The notes: a model not told the origin generated them from the letters alone. 64,000 bases of DNA from Herbaspirillum huttiense (GCF_004367745.1 NZ_CP037993.1:992001-1056000), one strand, 5' to 3'. Positions 9,922 through 19,314 are shown, counted from the stretch's first letter. Program-made: numbers and translations.

Positions 9922-10185
9922 GTCGTCTCCATGGTTGCGCAGCCGCTTGCCGATGAGTACGCCCTGTTGGAGTTGTGATGGGGACGTGTTCACTGCAGTT
10001 CACTACAGTGTAGGGCATCGTCGGTGGGCAGGCAGGGCAAACTTCCTTTAAATGATTTGGCTATATCCTTATAAGCATCTTGTTAGGTCACGCCGCCGGC
10101 ACATGCGGTGGAGTCATATTAGAATGCCCCTTTCGACCAAAGATCGCCCCGTGCCCGCGCACGGCTGCGCAAGGAAGCCAAGCAG

Positions 10186-11088
10186 ATGTCTTATCCGACC
10201 ATCGAATCCACCATCGGCAATACCCCGCTGATCCAGCTGCCGCGCATCGGCGGCGAAGAAGCCAAGCGCCGCAACAACCTCATCCTCGGCAAGCTCGAAG
10301 GCAACAATCCTGCCGGTTCGGTCAAGGACCGTGCCGCCTACTCGATGATCACCCGCGCCGAAGCGCGCGGCCAGATCAAGCCCGGTGATACCCTCATCGA
10401 AGCCACCAGCGGCAATACCGGCATCGCCCTGGCGATGGTGGCGGCCATGCGCGGCTACAAGATGGTGTTGCTGATGCCGGAAAATCTTTCCGAAGAACGT
10501 CGCCAGAGCATGGCCGCCTATGGCGCGAAGATCGTGCTGACACCCAAGAGCGGCGGCATGGAATACGCCCGCGACCTGGCCGAGCAGATGCAGAAGAACG
10601 GCGAAGGCCTGATCCTCGACCAGTTCGCCAATGCCGACAATCCGCTGGCGCACTATGAGACCACCGGACCGGAAATCTGGCGCGACACCAAGGGCAGCAT
10701 CACCCACTTCGTCAGCGCCATGGGCACCACCGGCACCATCATGGGCGTGTCGCAGTACCTCAAGGAACAGAATGCCCAGGTGCAGATCGTGGGCGCGCAG
10801 CCGGAAGAAGGCTCGTCCATTCCCGGCATCCGCAAGTGGCCGGAAGCCTACCTGCCCAAGATCTTTGACCGCTCCCGCGTGGACCAGGTGGAATCCGTCA
10901 GCCAGGCCGATGCCGAAAACATGGCGCGCAAGCTGGCCGTGACGGAAGGCCTGTTCTGCGGCATCTCCGCAGCCGGGGCCTGTGAAGTTGCGGTGCGCCT
11001 GTCGCATCAGCTGGAGAATGCGACCATCGTCTTCATCGTGTGCGATCGTGGGGATCGTTATCTGTCCACTGGGGTGTTCCCGGCTTGA
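10186..11088 (+). CDS. cysM: Cysteine synthase B (O-acetylserine sulfhydrylase)
   Basis: 300-residue fold-type II PLP enzyme that makes cysteine from O-acetylserine and sulfide or thiosulfate in the cytoplasm. The PLP lysine lies in NPAGSVKDRAA (about residues 39-49), followed by EATSGNTGIALAM and the phosphate-binding loop GTTGTIMG. Length and the segment MPENLSEERRQSMAAYGA favour CysM over CysK. The start has GGAAGCC upstream. It is monocistronic, ending in a clear terminator. Confidence 0.95.
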   Translation: MSYPTIESTIGNTPLIQLPRIGGEEAKRRNNLILGKLEGNNPAGSVKDRAAYSMITRAEARGQIKPGDTLIEATSGNTGIALAMVAAMRGYKMVLLMPENLSEERRQSMAAYGAKIVLTPKSGGMEYARDLAEQMQKNGEGLILDQFANADNPLAHYETTGPEIWRDTKGSITHFVSAMGTTGTIMGVSQYLKEQNAQVQIVGAQPEEGSSIPGIRKWPEAYLPKIFDRSRVDQVESVSQADAENMARKLAVTEGLFCGISAAGACEVAVRLSHQLENATIVFIVCDRGDRYLSTGVFPA

Positions 11089-11157
11089 GGTGGTGAAGGC
11101 AGTGCGTGGTCCGCAGCAGCGGACGCGCACGATGCACACAGCAGGATGCAATGAAAA

Positions 11158-11182
11158 ACGGAGCCGATGGCTCCGTTTTTTT
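11158..11182 (+). terminator. Intrinsic terminator of cysM
   Basis: ACGGAGCC (11158-11165) and GGCTCCGT (11169-11176) form an 8-bp stem with a three-base loop, followed by T-run 11176-11182 and preceded by five A. Confidence 0.9.
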
Positions 11183-11197
11183 ATATGGTCCGGCGCA

Positions 11198-11238
11198 AGG
11201 AAAACTTAGATTTTTCCGTGCAGAAACTAAGTTTTCCT
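11198..11238. repeat. AAAACTTAG/CTAAGTTTT inverted repeat, copy 1
   Basis: GGAAAACTTAG (11199-11209) is the perfect reverse complement of CTAAGTTTTCC (11227-11237); one further A/T pair extends it to 12 bp. The loop is 17 bases. It lies just beyond the cysM terminator and belongs to a motif family also found near 13.36, 19.23 and 22.97 kb. Confidence 0.8.
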
Positions 11239-11293
11239 GAAGCTCTGCCTCAGTAACAGCACCGCGAGGGCAATGCTGCCGGACAGAAGCCGA

Positions 11294-11644
11294 TTACTCC
11301 GGGGTGCCGCCAGTCGGTGCCGGTGCGCCGGGCGCTGCGCCTGGCTTCGGCTTGAACTGCTTGTCGCTGATGCGGAATTTTTCACGGCGGTCGCCCATCA
11401 GTTCGCGCAGTTCGCGGATCGACAGTTCGCTCACCTCGTGCATGCGGATCAGCAGCGATGCGCCCACCGGCAGGCGACGGTGACGGATCTTGCTGATCAC
11501 CGGCGGTGCCACTTCCAGCGCGCGCGACAGGGCGGCATCATTCTTCAGATGCAGCTTTTCGATCAGCGCATCGAGCAGATGGTTGGGATCGTAGTTGACG
11601 TGATCGGTGATCGAGTTGGATTCAGCAGTATCGTGGGTATTCAT
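11294..11644 (-). CDS. Small HTH DNA-binding protein
   Basis: 116 residues. A Cro/phage-repressor-like helix-turn-helix is visible at about residues 30-70 (KNDAALSRALEVAPPVISKI, then RHRRLPVGASLLIRMHE). The C-terminal tail is basic and then Pro/Gly/Ala-rich (KPKPGAAPGAPAPTGG), probably disordered. It stands alone, with an AT-rich upstream region of over 300 bp. Small proteins of this type occur as stand-alone regulators in Oxalobacteraceae and Burkholderiaceae. Target unknown. Confidence 0.75.
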   Translation of the reverse strand: MNTHDTAESNSITDHVNYDPNHLLDALIEKLHLKNDAALSRALEVAPPVISKIRHRRLPVGASLLIRMHEVSELSIRELRELMGDRREKFRISDKQFKPKPGAAPGAPAPTGGTPE

Positions 11645-11982
11645 GATCGGGACGTTCCATTATGCAGATGTTTGTGGAAGGCATTGCGCCTATGCATTAA
11701 TTGTTTGTAAAACTGCAAAACGCGACTGACGTTATCCGAGAAGGCGTTGCCTCTTTCTGCAAGATATCGAAAGCCCTATCAAAGAACGGCTTCAAAACAA
11801 CACGGTTCAAGTTCTCTGTTCTCTGACCTAGTGCGCCTGAAGCAGCAGCACAACAATAATTCTATGTCTATATAGAAATAATTGCACATTTTTCATGCAG
11901 TCAGAAAATTCTATTCCACAATAGTTGCAGAAACTCATTTTCGAATTTGTAACAGATATTAACAGGATTTTTTGCGCAGTTG
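11645..11982. other. AT-rich intergenic region
   Basis: This 338-bp gap has clearly lower GC than its neighbours, with runs such as TCTATATAGAAATAATTG and AACAGATATTAACAGG. It probably contains the promoter of the leftward HTH gene. No gene, tRNA or convincing hairpin terminator was seen. AT-rich islands like this one are typical binding sites for H-NS-like proteins; that is inference. Confidence 0.45.
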
Positions 11983-12582
11983 CTATTGTTGTTCTTTTGA
12001 TACGACAAATGGAAGCATATTCCAGCCACTTAGCCCCAGATTGCGCAAGGTAGCCATGTTTTTCTCAAAGATGGCGGCCGCGTCGGGGTAGGCTGCCACC
12101 GCCCGGTCGATGCTGCTTTCTCGCAACAGATGGAGGATGGGAAAAGGCGAGCGATTGCTGTAGTTCTCGATATCGTCCGGTCCCGCGTCGGCAAACTGGT
12201 AATCCGGATGGAAGCTGGCGATCTGCAATTCCCCGTCCAGCTCCATTCTTTCCAGCAGGCGATCGGCCCAGTCCAGGAAATCGTTGTACTCGTGAAAATC
12301 GGCTAATGCGAGCGGCAGGATGAAGAGGGTGGTGTCGACCTGCTCCGGGTCGGCTTTTGCCAGAAAGCTCAGTTCTTGTTCCAGCTCGACAGAAAGATCA
12401 TTCCAATCCTGCTGCCGGCTGACGTGGTATCTGACCTGATTCTTCACATGCACGGACTTGGCAAATGGACAGAGATTCAGGCCGATCACGGCCTGTTCCA
12501 GCCAGGCGCGTGTCAGCGCCACGACAGCGTCGTCGCTCGGAGTTGTCGGGGAAGGGGCAAGGGAAGGTGAAGAAGTGCTCAT
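11983..12582 (-). CDS. DUF1415 family protein
   Basis: 199 residues. The characteristic WLEQAVIGLNLCPFAKSVHV near the N-terminus, then FLDWADRLLE, IASFHPDYQFADAGPDDIENYSNR split over the middle, and PFPILHLLRE, match my recollection of DUF1415. The CPFA cysteine and the FHP/NRSPFP segments are the conserved core. Function is unknown. Start MSTSSPS at 12582 was chosen because the upstream extension is low in family similarity and cysteine/proline-rich. It is divergent from yaeQ. Confidence 0.88.
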   Translation of the reverse strand: MSTSSPSLAPSPTTPSDDAVVALTRAWLEQAVIGLNLCPFAKSVHVKNQVRYHVSRQQDWNDLSVELEQELSFLAKADPEQVDTTLFILPLALADFHEYNDFLDWADRLLERMELDGELQIASFHPDYQFADAGPDDIENYSNRSPFPILHLLRESSIDRAVAAYPDAAAIFEKNMATLRNLGLSGWNMLPFVVSKEQQ

Positions 12583-12748
12583 ACAGGCATTGTCGCACGG
12601 CCATGGCGGGGGCAGCCACGGTGACAGGCCACCGGCTTGATCTGTCCCATCACAAACGCCCACAGCCGCGCCAGATCGGCTATGCTTGCCAACCTTTGAC
12701 GGCAGCCCGCCACGCCGGGCCGCCTTTCCCTTGCACGAACAGATTCCC

Positions 12749-13291
12749 ATGGCGCTCAAATCCACCATCTTCAAGGCCGACCTGCAGATTTCCGATATGG
12801 ATCGGCACTATTACCAGCAGCACGCACTGACCATCGCCCGCCATCCCTCCGAGACCGACGAGCGCATGATGATCCGCGTGCTGGCCTTCGCCCTCAATGC
12901 CAGCGAGGCGCTGGCCTTCGGCAAGGGCTTGTCCGATACCGACGAGCCGGACCTGTGGCAGAAGGACCTGACCGGTGCCATCGAAGTGTGGGTGGAAGTC
13001 GGCCAGCCGGACGACCGCGCCATCCTCAAGGCCTGTGGCCGTGCCGACAAGGTGCTGGTCTACAGCTACAGCAGCACCTCGCACATCTGGTGGGGCCAGA
13101 CCGGCAGCCGCGTCGACCGCGCCAAGAACCTCAAGGTCATCAATATTCCCGCCGAAGCCAGCCAGGCCCTGGCGGCGCTGGCCCAGCGCACCATGCAGCT
13201 GCAATGCACGATCCAGGATGGACAGATCTGGCTCGGTGCCAATGAGAACATGGTGTTGATCGAGCCGGAAACGGTGAAGGACTTTGCCTGA
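12749..13291 (+). CDS. yaeQ: YaeQ family protein
   Basis: 180 residues, the usual YaeQ length. MALKSTIFKADLQISDMDRHYY, HPSETDERMMIRVLAFALNA, EPDLWQKDLTG and the late GQIWLGANENMVLIEPE are the family hallmarks. YaeQ has a PD-(D/E)XK nuclease-like fold (ETDERMMIR, EVWVEVGQPD), but no proven biochemical role. Start ATG 12749 matches the family N-terminus. Confidence 0.93.
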   Translation: MALKSTIFKADLQISDMDRHYYQQHALTIARHPSETDERMMIRVLAFALNASEALAFGKGLSDTDEPDLWQKDLTGAIEVWVEVGQPDDRAILKACGRADKVLVYSYSSTSHIWWGQTGSRVDRAKNLKVINIPAEASQALAALAQRTMQLQCTIQDGQIWLGANENMVLIEPETVKDFA

Positions 13292-13346
13292 TACCTTGCC
13301 TGATGCAACGGGTCAGCAAGTAGCACGGCAGTCTCGGCAGACAAAA

Positions 13347-13385
13347 AACGCGTCCGAAAACTTAGTTTTCCGGACGCGTTTTTTT
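13347..13385. terminator. Terminator carrying the CTTAG repeat motif, copy 2
   Basis: AACGCGTCCG (13347-13356) pairs with CGGACGCGTT (13371-13380), with A-run before and T-run 13379-13385 after. The apical part GAAAACTTAGTTTTC (13356-13370) is itself palindromic, so almost the whole element is base-paired around a TTA loop. It serves the convergent yaeQ gene and the leftward kinase gene. Confidence 0.88.
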
Positions 13386-13399
13386 AATGTGCAGCAAGC

Positions 13400-13417
13400 A
13401 AAAACTTAGTTTTTTTC
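13400..13417. repeat. AAAACTTAG motif overlapping a stop codon
   Basis: AAAAACTTAGTTTTTTT occurs only 15 bp right of the previous terminator. The stop codon (TAA on the minus strand, 13406-13408) of the kinase gene lies inside the motif, so the last codons of that gene are part of the repeat. Confidence 0.7.
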
Positions 13418-14578
13418 CAGCGCCTGCGCGCGTCGTTCCAGATGCCCGAGCAGCCGCTGCCCTTCTTCGGAGTGGAACCAGTCGGCATGGCCGAGGAAGT
13501 AGGTGTCATAAGCCAGCGAGGCATTCTGCGGCGACTGCGTGACGCCGTGGAAATAATCCAGCTCGGCCAGTGCGAACTCGGCATGCACCAGCGGCAGCAA
13601 TGCCGCCAGGGCGCGCATCTGGCGTGCCGTCAGAGGCAGCGTAGCGGCATAGCCATCGAGCATCGCATCCAGCAGGTCGAGGTGGACCAACTGCACTGCA
13701 CGTTGCGGAATGGCCAGCCACTCGACGATGTTGCGCTCGATCGCCGTGGCCAGGTCGCGCAAGGCGCAGGTGCGGTCACACAAACCGAAATCGAGCACGG
13801 TCTGCACCTGCGCTTCAGGCGTGGCATCGCTCCACAGCAAGTTGGAGGCGTGCCAGTCATTGTGCGTCCACAGCGGGACGAATTCATCCAGATATGGCTT
13901 GAGCGCGGCATGCCAGGGCAGCAGGTGCTGCGCCACTTCGCCGCGCCACGGACGGTTTTCCAGATAGTCGGCAATGGCCGGGCGCTGCTCGATGTAATGC
14001 TGCAGCGGACGGACCGGATCTTCCTGCGAGAAGATGGTGAAGCTCGACACCAGCGGGCGCGCCGGACGTGCCGGCGCATCGTAACCGGCCGAGGCCAGGT
14101 GCAGCCGGGCCAGCATCTGTCCCGCTGAGCGGGCATGGGTGCAACTGGTGAAGGGCGTCCACGACATCGCTTCCCGATACAGATCCACGCCCGGTGCCAG
14201 CGGGAAGACCTCATAGGTCCAGTACTCATCGGCCAGTGCCGTCGCGCCCTCACGGGTGGCGAGCGCGCTGCTGACCGGCAGCCCGCGCGCCTGCAGGTGG
14301 GCGACGAAGCGATGTTCTTCGGCCAGCGCCGCCACATCGCGCACGCGCGCATGATGGCGCTTGACGATGATGGGGCCGCTCTCGGTCTGCATCACGCAGG
14401 CCGCCGAGAACGGGCGCGGGCTGTGCCACTCCAGCCGCAGCGGCTGGCCCACGTCGGGATAGTGGCGCAGCACGCGCGCCACCTCGGCCGAGGTCAGCGC
14501 GGGCCAGTCGGAGATGACCGGCTCCACGCCCATGCCGTGGCTGATGACGCGGGTGAGATGATGGGAAGCGGCGTCCAT
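13406..14578 (-). CDS. APH-fold phosphotransferase / protein-kinase-like protein
   Basis: 390 residues with an aminoglycoside phosphotransferase/choline-kinase fold. The nucleotide-anchoring lysine is probably in GPIIVKRHH. The catalytic loop HNDWHASNLLW fits HxDxxxxN, and the metal-binding LDFGLCDR fits DFG. It acts in the cytoplasm on an unknown small molecule or protein. It starts 22 bp after the stop of the TonB-dependent receptor gene, so the two are probably co-transcribed; modification of an imported compound is a reasonable guess but unproven. SrkA-like stress kinases are an alternative relation. Confidence 0.8.
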   Translation of the reverse strand: MDAASHHLTRVISHGMGVEPVISDWPALTSAEVARVLRHYPDVGQPLRLEWHSPRPFSAACVMQTESGPIIVKRHHARVRDVAALAEEHRFVAHLQARGLPVSSALATREGATALADEYWTYEVFPLAPGVDLYREAMSWTPFTSCTHARSAGQMLARLHLASAGYDAPARPARPLVSSFTIFSQEDPVRPLQHYIEQRPAIADYLENRPWRGEVAQHLLPWHAALKPYLDEFVPLWTHNDWHASNLLWSDATPEAQVQTVLDFGLCDRTCALRDLATAIERNIVEWLAIPQRAVQLVHLDLLDAMLDGYAATLPLTARQMRALAALLPLVHAEFALAELDYFHGVTQSPQNASLAYDTYFLGHADWFHSEEGQRLLGHLERRAQALEKN

Positions 14579-14600
14579 GGTGACTCAGCAGGGCGGCAGA

Positions 14601-16772
14601 TCAGAAATCATATTGCAGCGACAGCCGCGCGGTACGCGGCGCGCCGAGGTGCACGTAGCCGTCGCCCAGGTACTGGCCGGCATCCTTCCAGTAACGCTTG
14701 TCGAAGACGTTGTCGAGGTTGGCGCGCAGGGTGGCGGTGTGGCCGCTGATGCGCAGCTTGTAGCGCAGGCCCGCATTGAACACATGCACCGCCGGCAGGC
14801 TCACGCTGCCGTCGCGGGTGGCGGGCTTGCTGGCGCTGTAGAGCCAGCTGCCCATCAGGTTCACGCCTTCCACGCCCGGCAGGGCATAGTCGGCATGGAC
14901 GCTGCTGCGCAGGCGCGGTACGTTGACCACTTGCTGGCCATCGTAGGCGGCGGTGCCGGTATCGCTGGCGCGCGCGCGGGTGGCCGTCACGCTGGCACCG
15001 ACGGCCAGGCGCGGGGTGAGCTTGCCGCTGGCACCGAGTTCGAGGCCGGTGTTGGTTTGCTGGCCTTGCTGGACATAGGTGAAGCCACTGCTGCTGTTGT
15101 CCGGCTGCTGATACTCGTAGGCCTTGCGAATGCGGAACACGGCAGCGGTCACCGCCAGGTCCGGCGAGACGTCATATTTCACGCCGGCTTCCAGTTGACG
15201 TGCCACGGAGGGCGGCAAGGTGGTCGGGAAGTTGCTGACCCAGAAGGGCGCGGATGTGCCCAGCGTCAGCGTCTCGGCATAGCTGCCGTAGAGCGAGACG
15301 TTCTGCATCGGCTTGAAGATCAAAGCCAGTTGCGGCAGGAACAGATTGCGCGAAGTCGCACGGGTGACACTGCCGTCCGAAGCGAAGGCCTGCTCGTTGA
15401 GCCACACCTGTCGGCCCCCGGCAATGGCTTGCCAGCGCTCGGAGAATTGCAGGCGGTCGCTGAAGAACAGGGCTTTCTGGCGGCTGTCCAGATTGCGATA
15501 TGCCGCGCCGGGCACATCGGTGGCCGGTGCCAGTGCAGGCGTTCCACTGTAAATGTTGCCACTGCCGACCAGCACGCTGATCCCATCCGATTTATCCACC
15601 ACCCGGCGCGACATGGCCACGCCCATGGTCAGCTCATGCTTGAGCCAGCCAGTCGCGAACTTGCCGATCATGACCGCCTGCGCTTCATCGTTGCGGCGTT
15701 CGTCATTGGGCACGCGATAGTCATACACATCGAAGTCGCCATTGGCCGCAAAGGTCGAAGACGCTCCGCCACCGCTGCCATAAGGGAAGGCCAGGTAGTC
15801 ATCGATGACCGCCCGGCTGCGGCCCGCCTGCACGTAACCATGCCAGTTGGCATTGAAATCGGTATCCACCCGCAGGCGATAATTCAGCGAGCTGTCACGC
15901 ACCGGTTGCGCCCACGATTGCGGCGTCAGCATGGTCCGGGGCGAGACGCCCGAAGGCAGCGTGGTGCCGCCCAGCAGCTGGTACCCGGCCACCGAGTGCT
16001 GGGCCTTCTGCTGGTATTCGGCATCGAACTGCACCAGCGTCTTCGACGACAGCGCCCAGGTCGCCGAGACCGAAGCGAAGTCACGCCAGCCATCGCCATT
16101 GTTGACGTAGGAGTGGATGTCTTCATGCGCGGCATTGATGCGCAGGCCGAACTGTTTCTGTTCACCGAAGAGCGTGCCCAGGTCGGTGGCCAGGTAGCGC
16201 GATCCATAGGAGTCGGTCCCCAGCGTGATCGAACGCACATCGGCCGGACGCTTGGTCACGTAGTTGACGATGCCGCCCGCGCTGCTCACACCGGCCTGCA
16301 GGCCGGCCACCCCCTTGAGGAATTCGACGCGCTCCTTGTTTTCCAGCGCGATGGTCTGCTCGCCGGCCACGGTGAGGCCATCGATGCGATAGGCGCTGGC
16401 CGGGTCCAGCGTGATGCCGCGGAGGCTGAAGTTTTCGTAGTAACCGACCGGTGCATAGTTCTCGTTGATGGACGCATCATTCTTGACCACATCCGAGAGC
16501 AGGCGCGATTGCTGGTCCTGCATCTGCGCGGCAGTGACCACCGCCACCGAGGCCGGCGTATCGATCAGTGGCGCATCGTCGAAACCGGCCACGCCCGCCG
16601 AGCGCACGCGGCCGGCGTCGCGGCCGGTACCGCTGGCGGTGACGTTGACCGTGGGCAGGGACTCGCCCTTGTCGTCGGCGGCGTGGGCCGCACGGGCGAT
16701 GGCCGGCAGGCCGAGCGAGGTGCCGGCCAGCGTCAGCATGAGCGTGGAGGCCAGGGGTGCAATGCGTTTCAT
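14601..16772 (-). CDS. TonB-dependent siderophore receptor
   Basis: 723-residue outer-membrane beta-barrel with an N-terminal signal peptide (MKRIAPLASTLMLTLAG, cleavage near AAHA). The plug domain carries GFDDAPLIDTPASVAVVTAAQM, SINENYAPVGYYENFSLRG and VEFLKGVAGLQAGVSSAGGIVNYVTKRP split over about residues 70-180. The barrel closes with LDNVFDKRYWKDAG and a terminal aromatic (LSLQYDF). There is no STN domain, so it is a plain transporter. No obvious Fur box was seen in the 99-bp gap upstream. Ligand unknown. Confidence 0.9.
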   Translation of the reverse strand: MKRIAPLASTLMLTLAGTSLGLPAIARAAHAADDKGESLPTVNVTASGTGRDAGRVRSAGVAGFDDAPLIDTPASVAVVTAAQMQDQQSRLLSDVVKNDASINENYAPVGYYENFSLRGITLDPASAYRIDGLTVAGEQTIALENKERVEFLKGVAGLQAGVSSAGGIVNYVTKRPADVRSITLGTDSYGSRYLATDLGTLFGEQKQFGLRINAAHEDIHSYVNNGDGWRDFASVSATWALSSKTLVQFDAEYQQKAQHSVAGYQLLGGTTLPSGVSPRTMLTPQSWAQPVRDSSLNYRLRVDTDFNANWHGYVQAGRSRAVIDDYLAFPYGSGGGASSTFAANGDFDVYDYRVPNDERRNDEAQAVMIGKFATGWLKHELTMGVAMSRRVVDKSDGISVLVGSGNIYSGTPALAPATDVPGAAYRNLDSRQKALFFSDRLQFSERWQAIAGGRQVWLNEQAFASDGSVTRATSRNLFLPQLALIFKPMQNVSLYGSYAETLTLGTSAPFWVSNFPTTLPPSVARQLEAGVKYDVSPDLAVTAAVFRIRKAYEYQQPDNSSSGFTYVQQGQQTNTGLELGASGKLTPRLAVGASVTATRARASDTGTAAYDGQQVVNVPRLRSSVHADYALPGVEGVNLMGSWLYSASKPATRDGSVSLPAVHVFNAGLRYKLRISGHTATLRANLDNVFDKRYWKDAGQYLGDGYVHLGAPRTARLSLQYDF

Positions 16773-16871
16773 CGTGGTTCTATCGTGGAAAGAAAGGAGC
16801 AGGAGCACGCAGTGCGCACTCCCTCATCAACAGTGCCATCAAGGGTGAATCCGGGTGGGCGAGACGGCAGG

Positions 16872-18035
16872 TCAGCGGTTGCGTGCCGCCGCGACCGCAC
16901 GGCCAAGATCGGCCACCGACATCGCATAGAAGTAGCTGCGATTGTACTGCGTGATGGCGTAGAAGTTGTTGGTGGCCACCCAGTACTCGGTCGGGCCGGT
17001 GCCGTTCTGCAGGTCGACCAGGCCATAGCGCAGGCCGGCCGGCAGGGCGGACGTGGAGATACCGGCCGCTTGCAGTTCCTCGACGGTGTACTTGGCTTCC
17101 AGGCCCTGGTTGAGCATGGCTTCCCACTGGCGGTTGTCATTCGAGACCGTGACCGGGAAGGCCACCGGTTCGCCGCGCTGCCAGCCGTGCACGGCCAGGT
17201 AGTGGGCCACGCTGCCGATGGCGTCCACCGGCGAATTGCGCAGGTCGATCTTGCCATCGCCATCGAAGTCCACCGCGTATTCGCGGATGCTGCCCGGCAT
17301 GAACTGCGGCCAGCCGATGGCCCCGGCATAGGAGCCGCGCAAGGACATCGGATCGATGCCGGCCTCGCGCGCCAGCAGCAGGGTGTTTTCCAGTTCGCCC
17401 CGGAAGAAGGCCATGCGCGCGTCACGGTTGGGGGTGTTGGGGTAGTCGAAGGCCAGCGTGGTCAGCACATCCATCACGCGGAAGTTGCCGGTGTTGCGGC
17501 CGTAGACGGTTTCCACGCCGATGATGCCGACGATGATGTCCATGGGCACGCCGTATTGCGCCTCGGCGCGGGCCAGGGCGACGCCATAGGTGTTCCAGAA
17601 ATCGACGCCGGCATTGATGCGCACCGGTTCCACGAAGCGCGCGCGGTAGGCCGCCCAGTTCTTGGGCTTGGTGCTGGGGGCCGGCTTGATGAGCTGGATG
17701 GCGCTGTCCACGTAGCGGGTCCGGGCGAAGAGGGCGTTGAGATCGCTGCGCTGGAACTGGTTGCGTTCGGCCATCTCGTCCATGAAGCGGGCGACGTCCT
17801 TCCACTCGTTGAAGTTGACGAACTCGCCCTGGTCGTCAGCGGCCACCTTCTTCCTGGCCTGCGGCTTGGCTTTCTTCTCTGCCGCCTTCTTGTCTTTGTT
17901 GTCCACCGCCTTTTTCTGGGTTTTCTTTTCCACAGGCTTGCCGTCCTGCGCCTGCACGGTCATCGGCAAGGCACACAGTGTGGAGATCAGCAGGGTGGCG
18001 GCGAGGGCGGTCAGGCGAGGCAGGGAGATGGGCAT
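16872..18035 (-). CDS. mltB: Lytic murein transglycosylase B
   Basis: 387 residues. The signal peptide MPISLPRLTALAATLLIS is followed by a Lys/Ala-rich linker (about residues 35-65) and the SLT domain. The catalytic glutamate is in GIIGVETVYGRNTG, with the family text AYRARFVEPVRINAG, SYAGAIGWPQFMPGSIR and DFDGDGKIDLRNS. It cleaves glycan strands to give 1,6-anhydromuropeptides. No lipobox cysteine is visible, so the protein is probably soluble-periplasmic or attached by an uncleaved signal. Start at 18035 gives a compact signal peptide; an upstream in-frame start adds 39 residues. Confidence 0.92.
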   Translation of the reverse strand: MPISLPRLTALAATLLISTLCALPMTVQAQDGKPVEKKTQKKAVDNKDKKAAEKKAKPQARKKVAADDQGEFVNFNEWKDVARFMDEMAERNQFQRSDLNALFARTRYVDSAIQLIKPAPSTKPKNWAAYRARFVEPVRINAGVDFWNTYGVALARAEAQYGVPMDIIVGIIGVETVYGRNTGNFRVMDVLTTLAFDYPNTPNRDARMAFFRGELENTLLLAREAGIDPMSLRGSYAGAIGWPQFMPGSIREYAVDFDGDGKIDLRNSPVDAIGSVAHYLAVHGWQRGEPVAFPVTVSNDNRQWEAMLNQGLEAKYTVEELQAAGISTSALPAGLRYGLVDLQNGTGPTEYWVATNNFYAITQYNRSYFYAMSVADLGRAVAAARNR

Positions 18036-18250
18036 GAGCAGGATGAGCAGCAGGGGAGGCCAGACAAGCGGGCAAGTATACCGCATCGGCCGCCGCGCCC
18101 TGCGCTGGTGCATGATGCCGACGCGGCTTTGACCACGATAGGCGACAGCCAATGTACACTAGTCCGAGGAGACAACCCGGCCAGCCTGGTGTTTGCCGGG
18201 TGGCAATATCATCGCAACAAGATCGCAACGAGATTGCAACAAGAGCAAGA

Positions 18251-19192
18251 ATGACTACCGCCATCTATACGCACGCCGATTGCCAGCGCCATGAAATGGG
18301 TGACTGGCACCCTGAGACGCCCGCTCGTCTCGAGGCGATCGAAGACCAGCTGATCCTGAGCCGCATCGATCAGTTCCTCGACCGCCGCGAAGCCCCGCTG
18401 GCCGATCCGGCCGAACTGGAGCGCGTGCATACTGCCGCCGCCGTCGATTACGTGCGCGAGCACAGCCATGCCCTGAGCCTGTCGGGGCAGTCGTATCACT
18501 CCGTCGATGGCGACACCCTGCTCAACAAGCACAGCTGGAAAGCCGCCCTGCGCGCGGCCGGCGCGGCGGTGGCCGCGACCGATGCGGTGCTGGCCGGCGA
18601 ACTGGACAATGCCTTCTGCGCGGTGCGTCCGCCGGGCCATCACGCCACGCCCGCCAAGGCCATGGGCTTCTGCCTGTTCAACAACGTGGCGGTAGCGGCG
18701 CGGCATGCCATCGATGTGCACGGGCTGGAACGGGTGGCGGTGATCGATTTCGACGTGCATCACGGCAATGGCACCGAAGACATCTTTGCCCATGATCCGC
18801 GGGTGCTGATGGTGAGTTTCTTCCAGCATCCCTTCTATCCCTTCTCGGGTGACGGGCCGACCGAATCGCACATCGTCAACGTGCCGGTGCCGGCCTATTC
18901 CGATGGCAGTGCGGTGCGCCAGCTGGTGACCGAGAAATGGCTGCCGGCGCTGCATGCGCACCAGCCGCAGATGATCTTCATCTCGGCCGGTTTCGATGCC
19001 CACCGCGAGGATGACATGGGCCAGATGGGCCTGGTGGAAGCCGATTACGCCTGGATGACGCGGCAGATCATGAAGATCGCCGATCAGTACGCCAAGGGCC
19101 GCATCGTCAGTTGCCTGGAGGGTGGCTACAACCTCTCTGCGCTGGGGCGCAGTGTGGTGGCTCACTTGAAGGTGCTGGCCGACCTGGAATGA
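18251..19192 (+). CDS. Histone-deacetylase-like amidohydrolase
   Basis: 313 residues of the class II HDAC/acetoin-utilisation superfamily. Substrate and zinc motifs are all present: WHPETPARL, RPPGHHA, CLFNNVAVAARHA, DFDVHHGNGT (zinc Asp/His), SAGFDAH (zinc Asp) and LEGGYN. It is therefore likely an active Zn-dependent deacetylase acting on acetylated lysines, polyamines or other amides in the cytoplasm. ATG 18251 gives the standard N-terminus (TTAIYTHADC). It is divergent from mltB. Confidence 0.92.
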   Translation: MTTAIYTHADCQRHEMGDWHPETPARLEAIEDQLILSRIDQFLDRREAPLADPAELERVHTAAAVDYVREHSHALSLSGQSYHSVDGDTLLNKHSWKAALRAAGAAVAATDAVLAGELDNAFCAVRPPGHHATPAKAMGFCLFNNVAVAARHAIDVHGLERVAVIDFDVHHGNGTEDIFAHDPRVLMVSFFQHPFYPFSGDGPTESHIVNVPVPAYSDGSAVRQLVTEKWLPALHAHQPQMIFISAGFDAHREDDMGQMGLVEADYAWMTRQIMKIADQYAKGRIVSCLEGGYNLSALGRSVVAHLKVLADLE

Positions 19193-19266
19193 AAGTTAGA
19201 TTTTCCACAGGCGTTTTTAAGAAATGGCGCGATAAAAACTAAGGTTTTTATCGCGCCTTGTTTTTA
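19191..19266 (+). terminator. Terminator with CTAAG loop motif, copy 3
   Basis: GGCGCGATAAAAAC (19226-19239) pairs perfectly with GTTTTTATCGCGCC (19244-19257). The four-base loop TAAG completes a CTAAG motif, and TTGTTTTT follows. A degenerate half (AAAGTTAGATTTTCC, 19192-19206) directly overlaps the end of the deacetylase gene. Confidence 0.88.
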
Positions 19267-19314
19267 TGCACAGGGCACAGGGCGCAGTCTGGCCGCCGCC
19301 CGCTGCATGCTTCA

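Noticed and set aside
14577..18254. Very long open frame (over 1200 codons) on the plus strand
   Set aside because: It lies exactly antisense to the TonB receptor and mltB, both with clear motifs. High-GC DNA gives long antisense frames; its His/Arg/Gly-rich translation has no family features.
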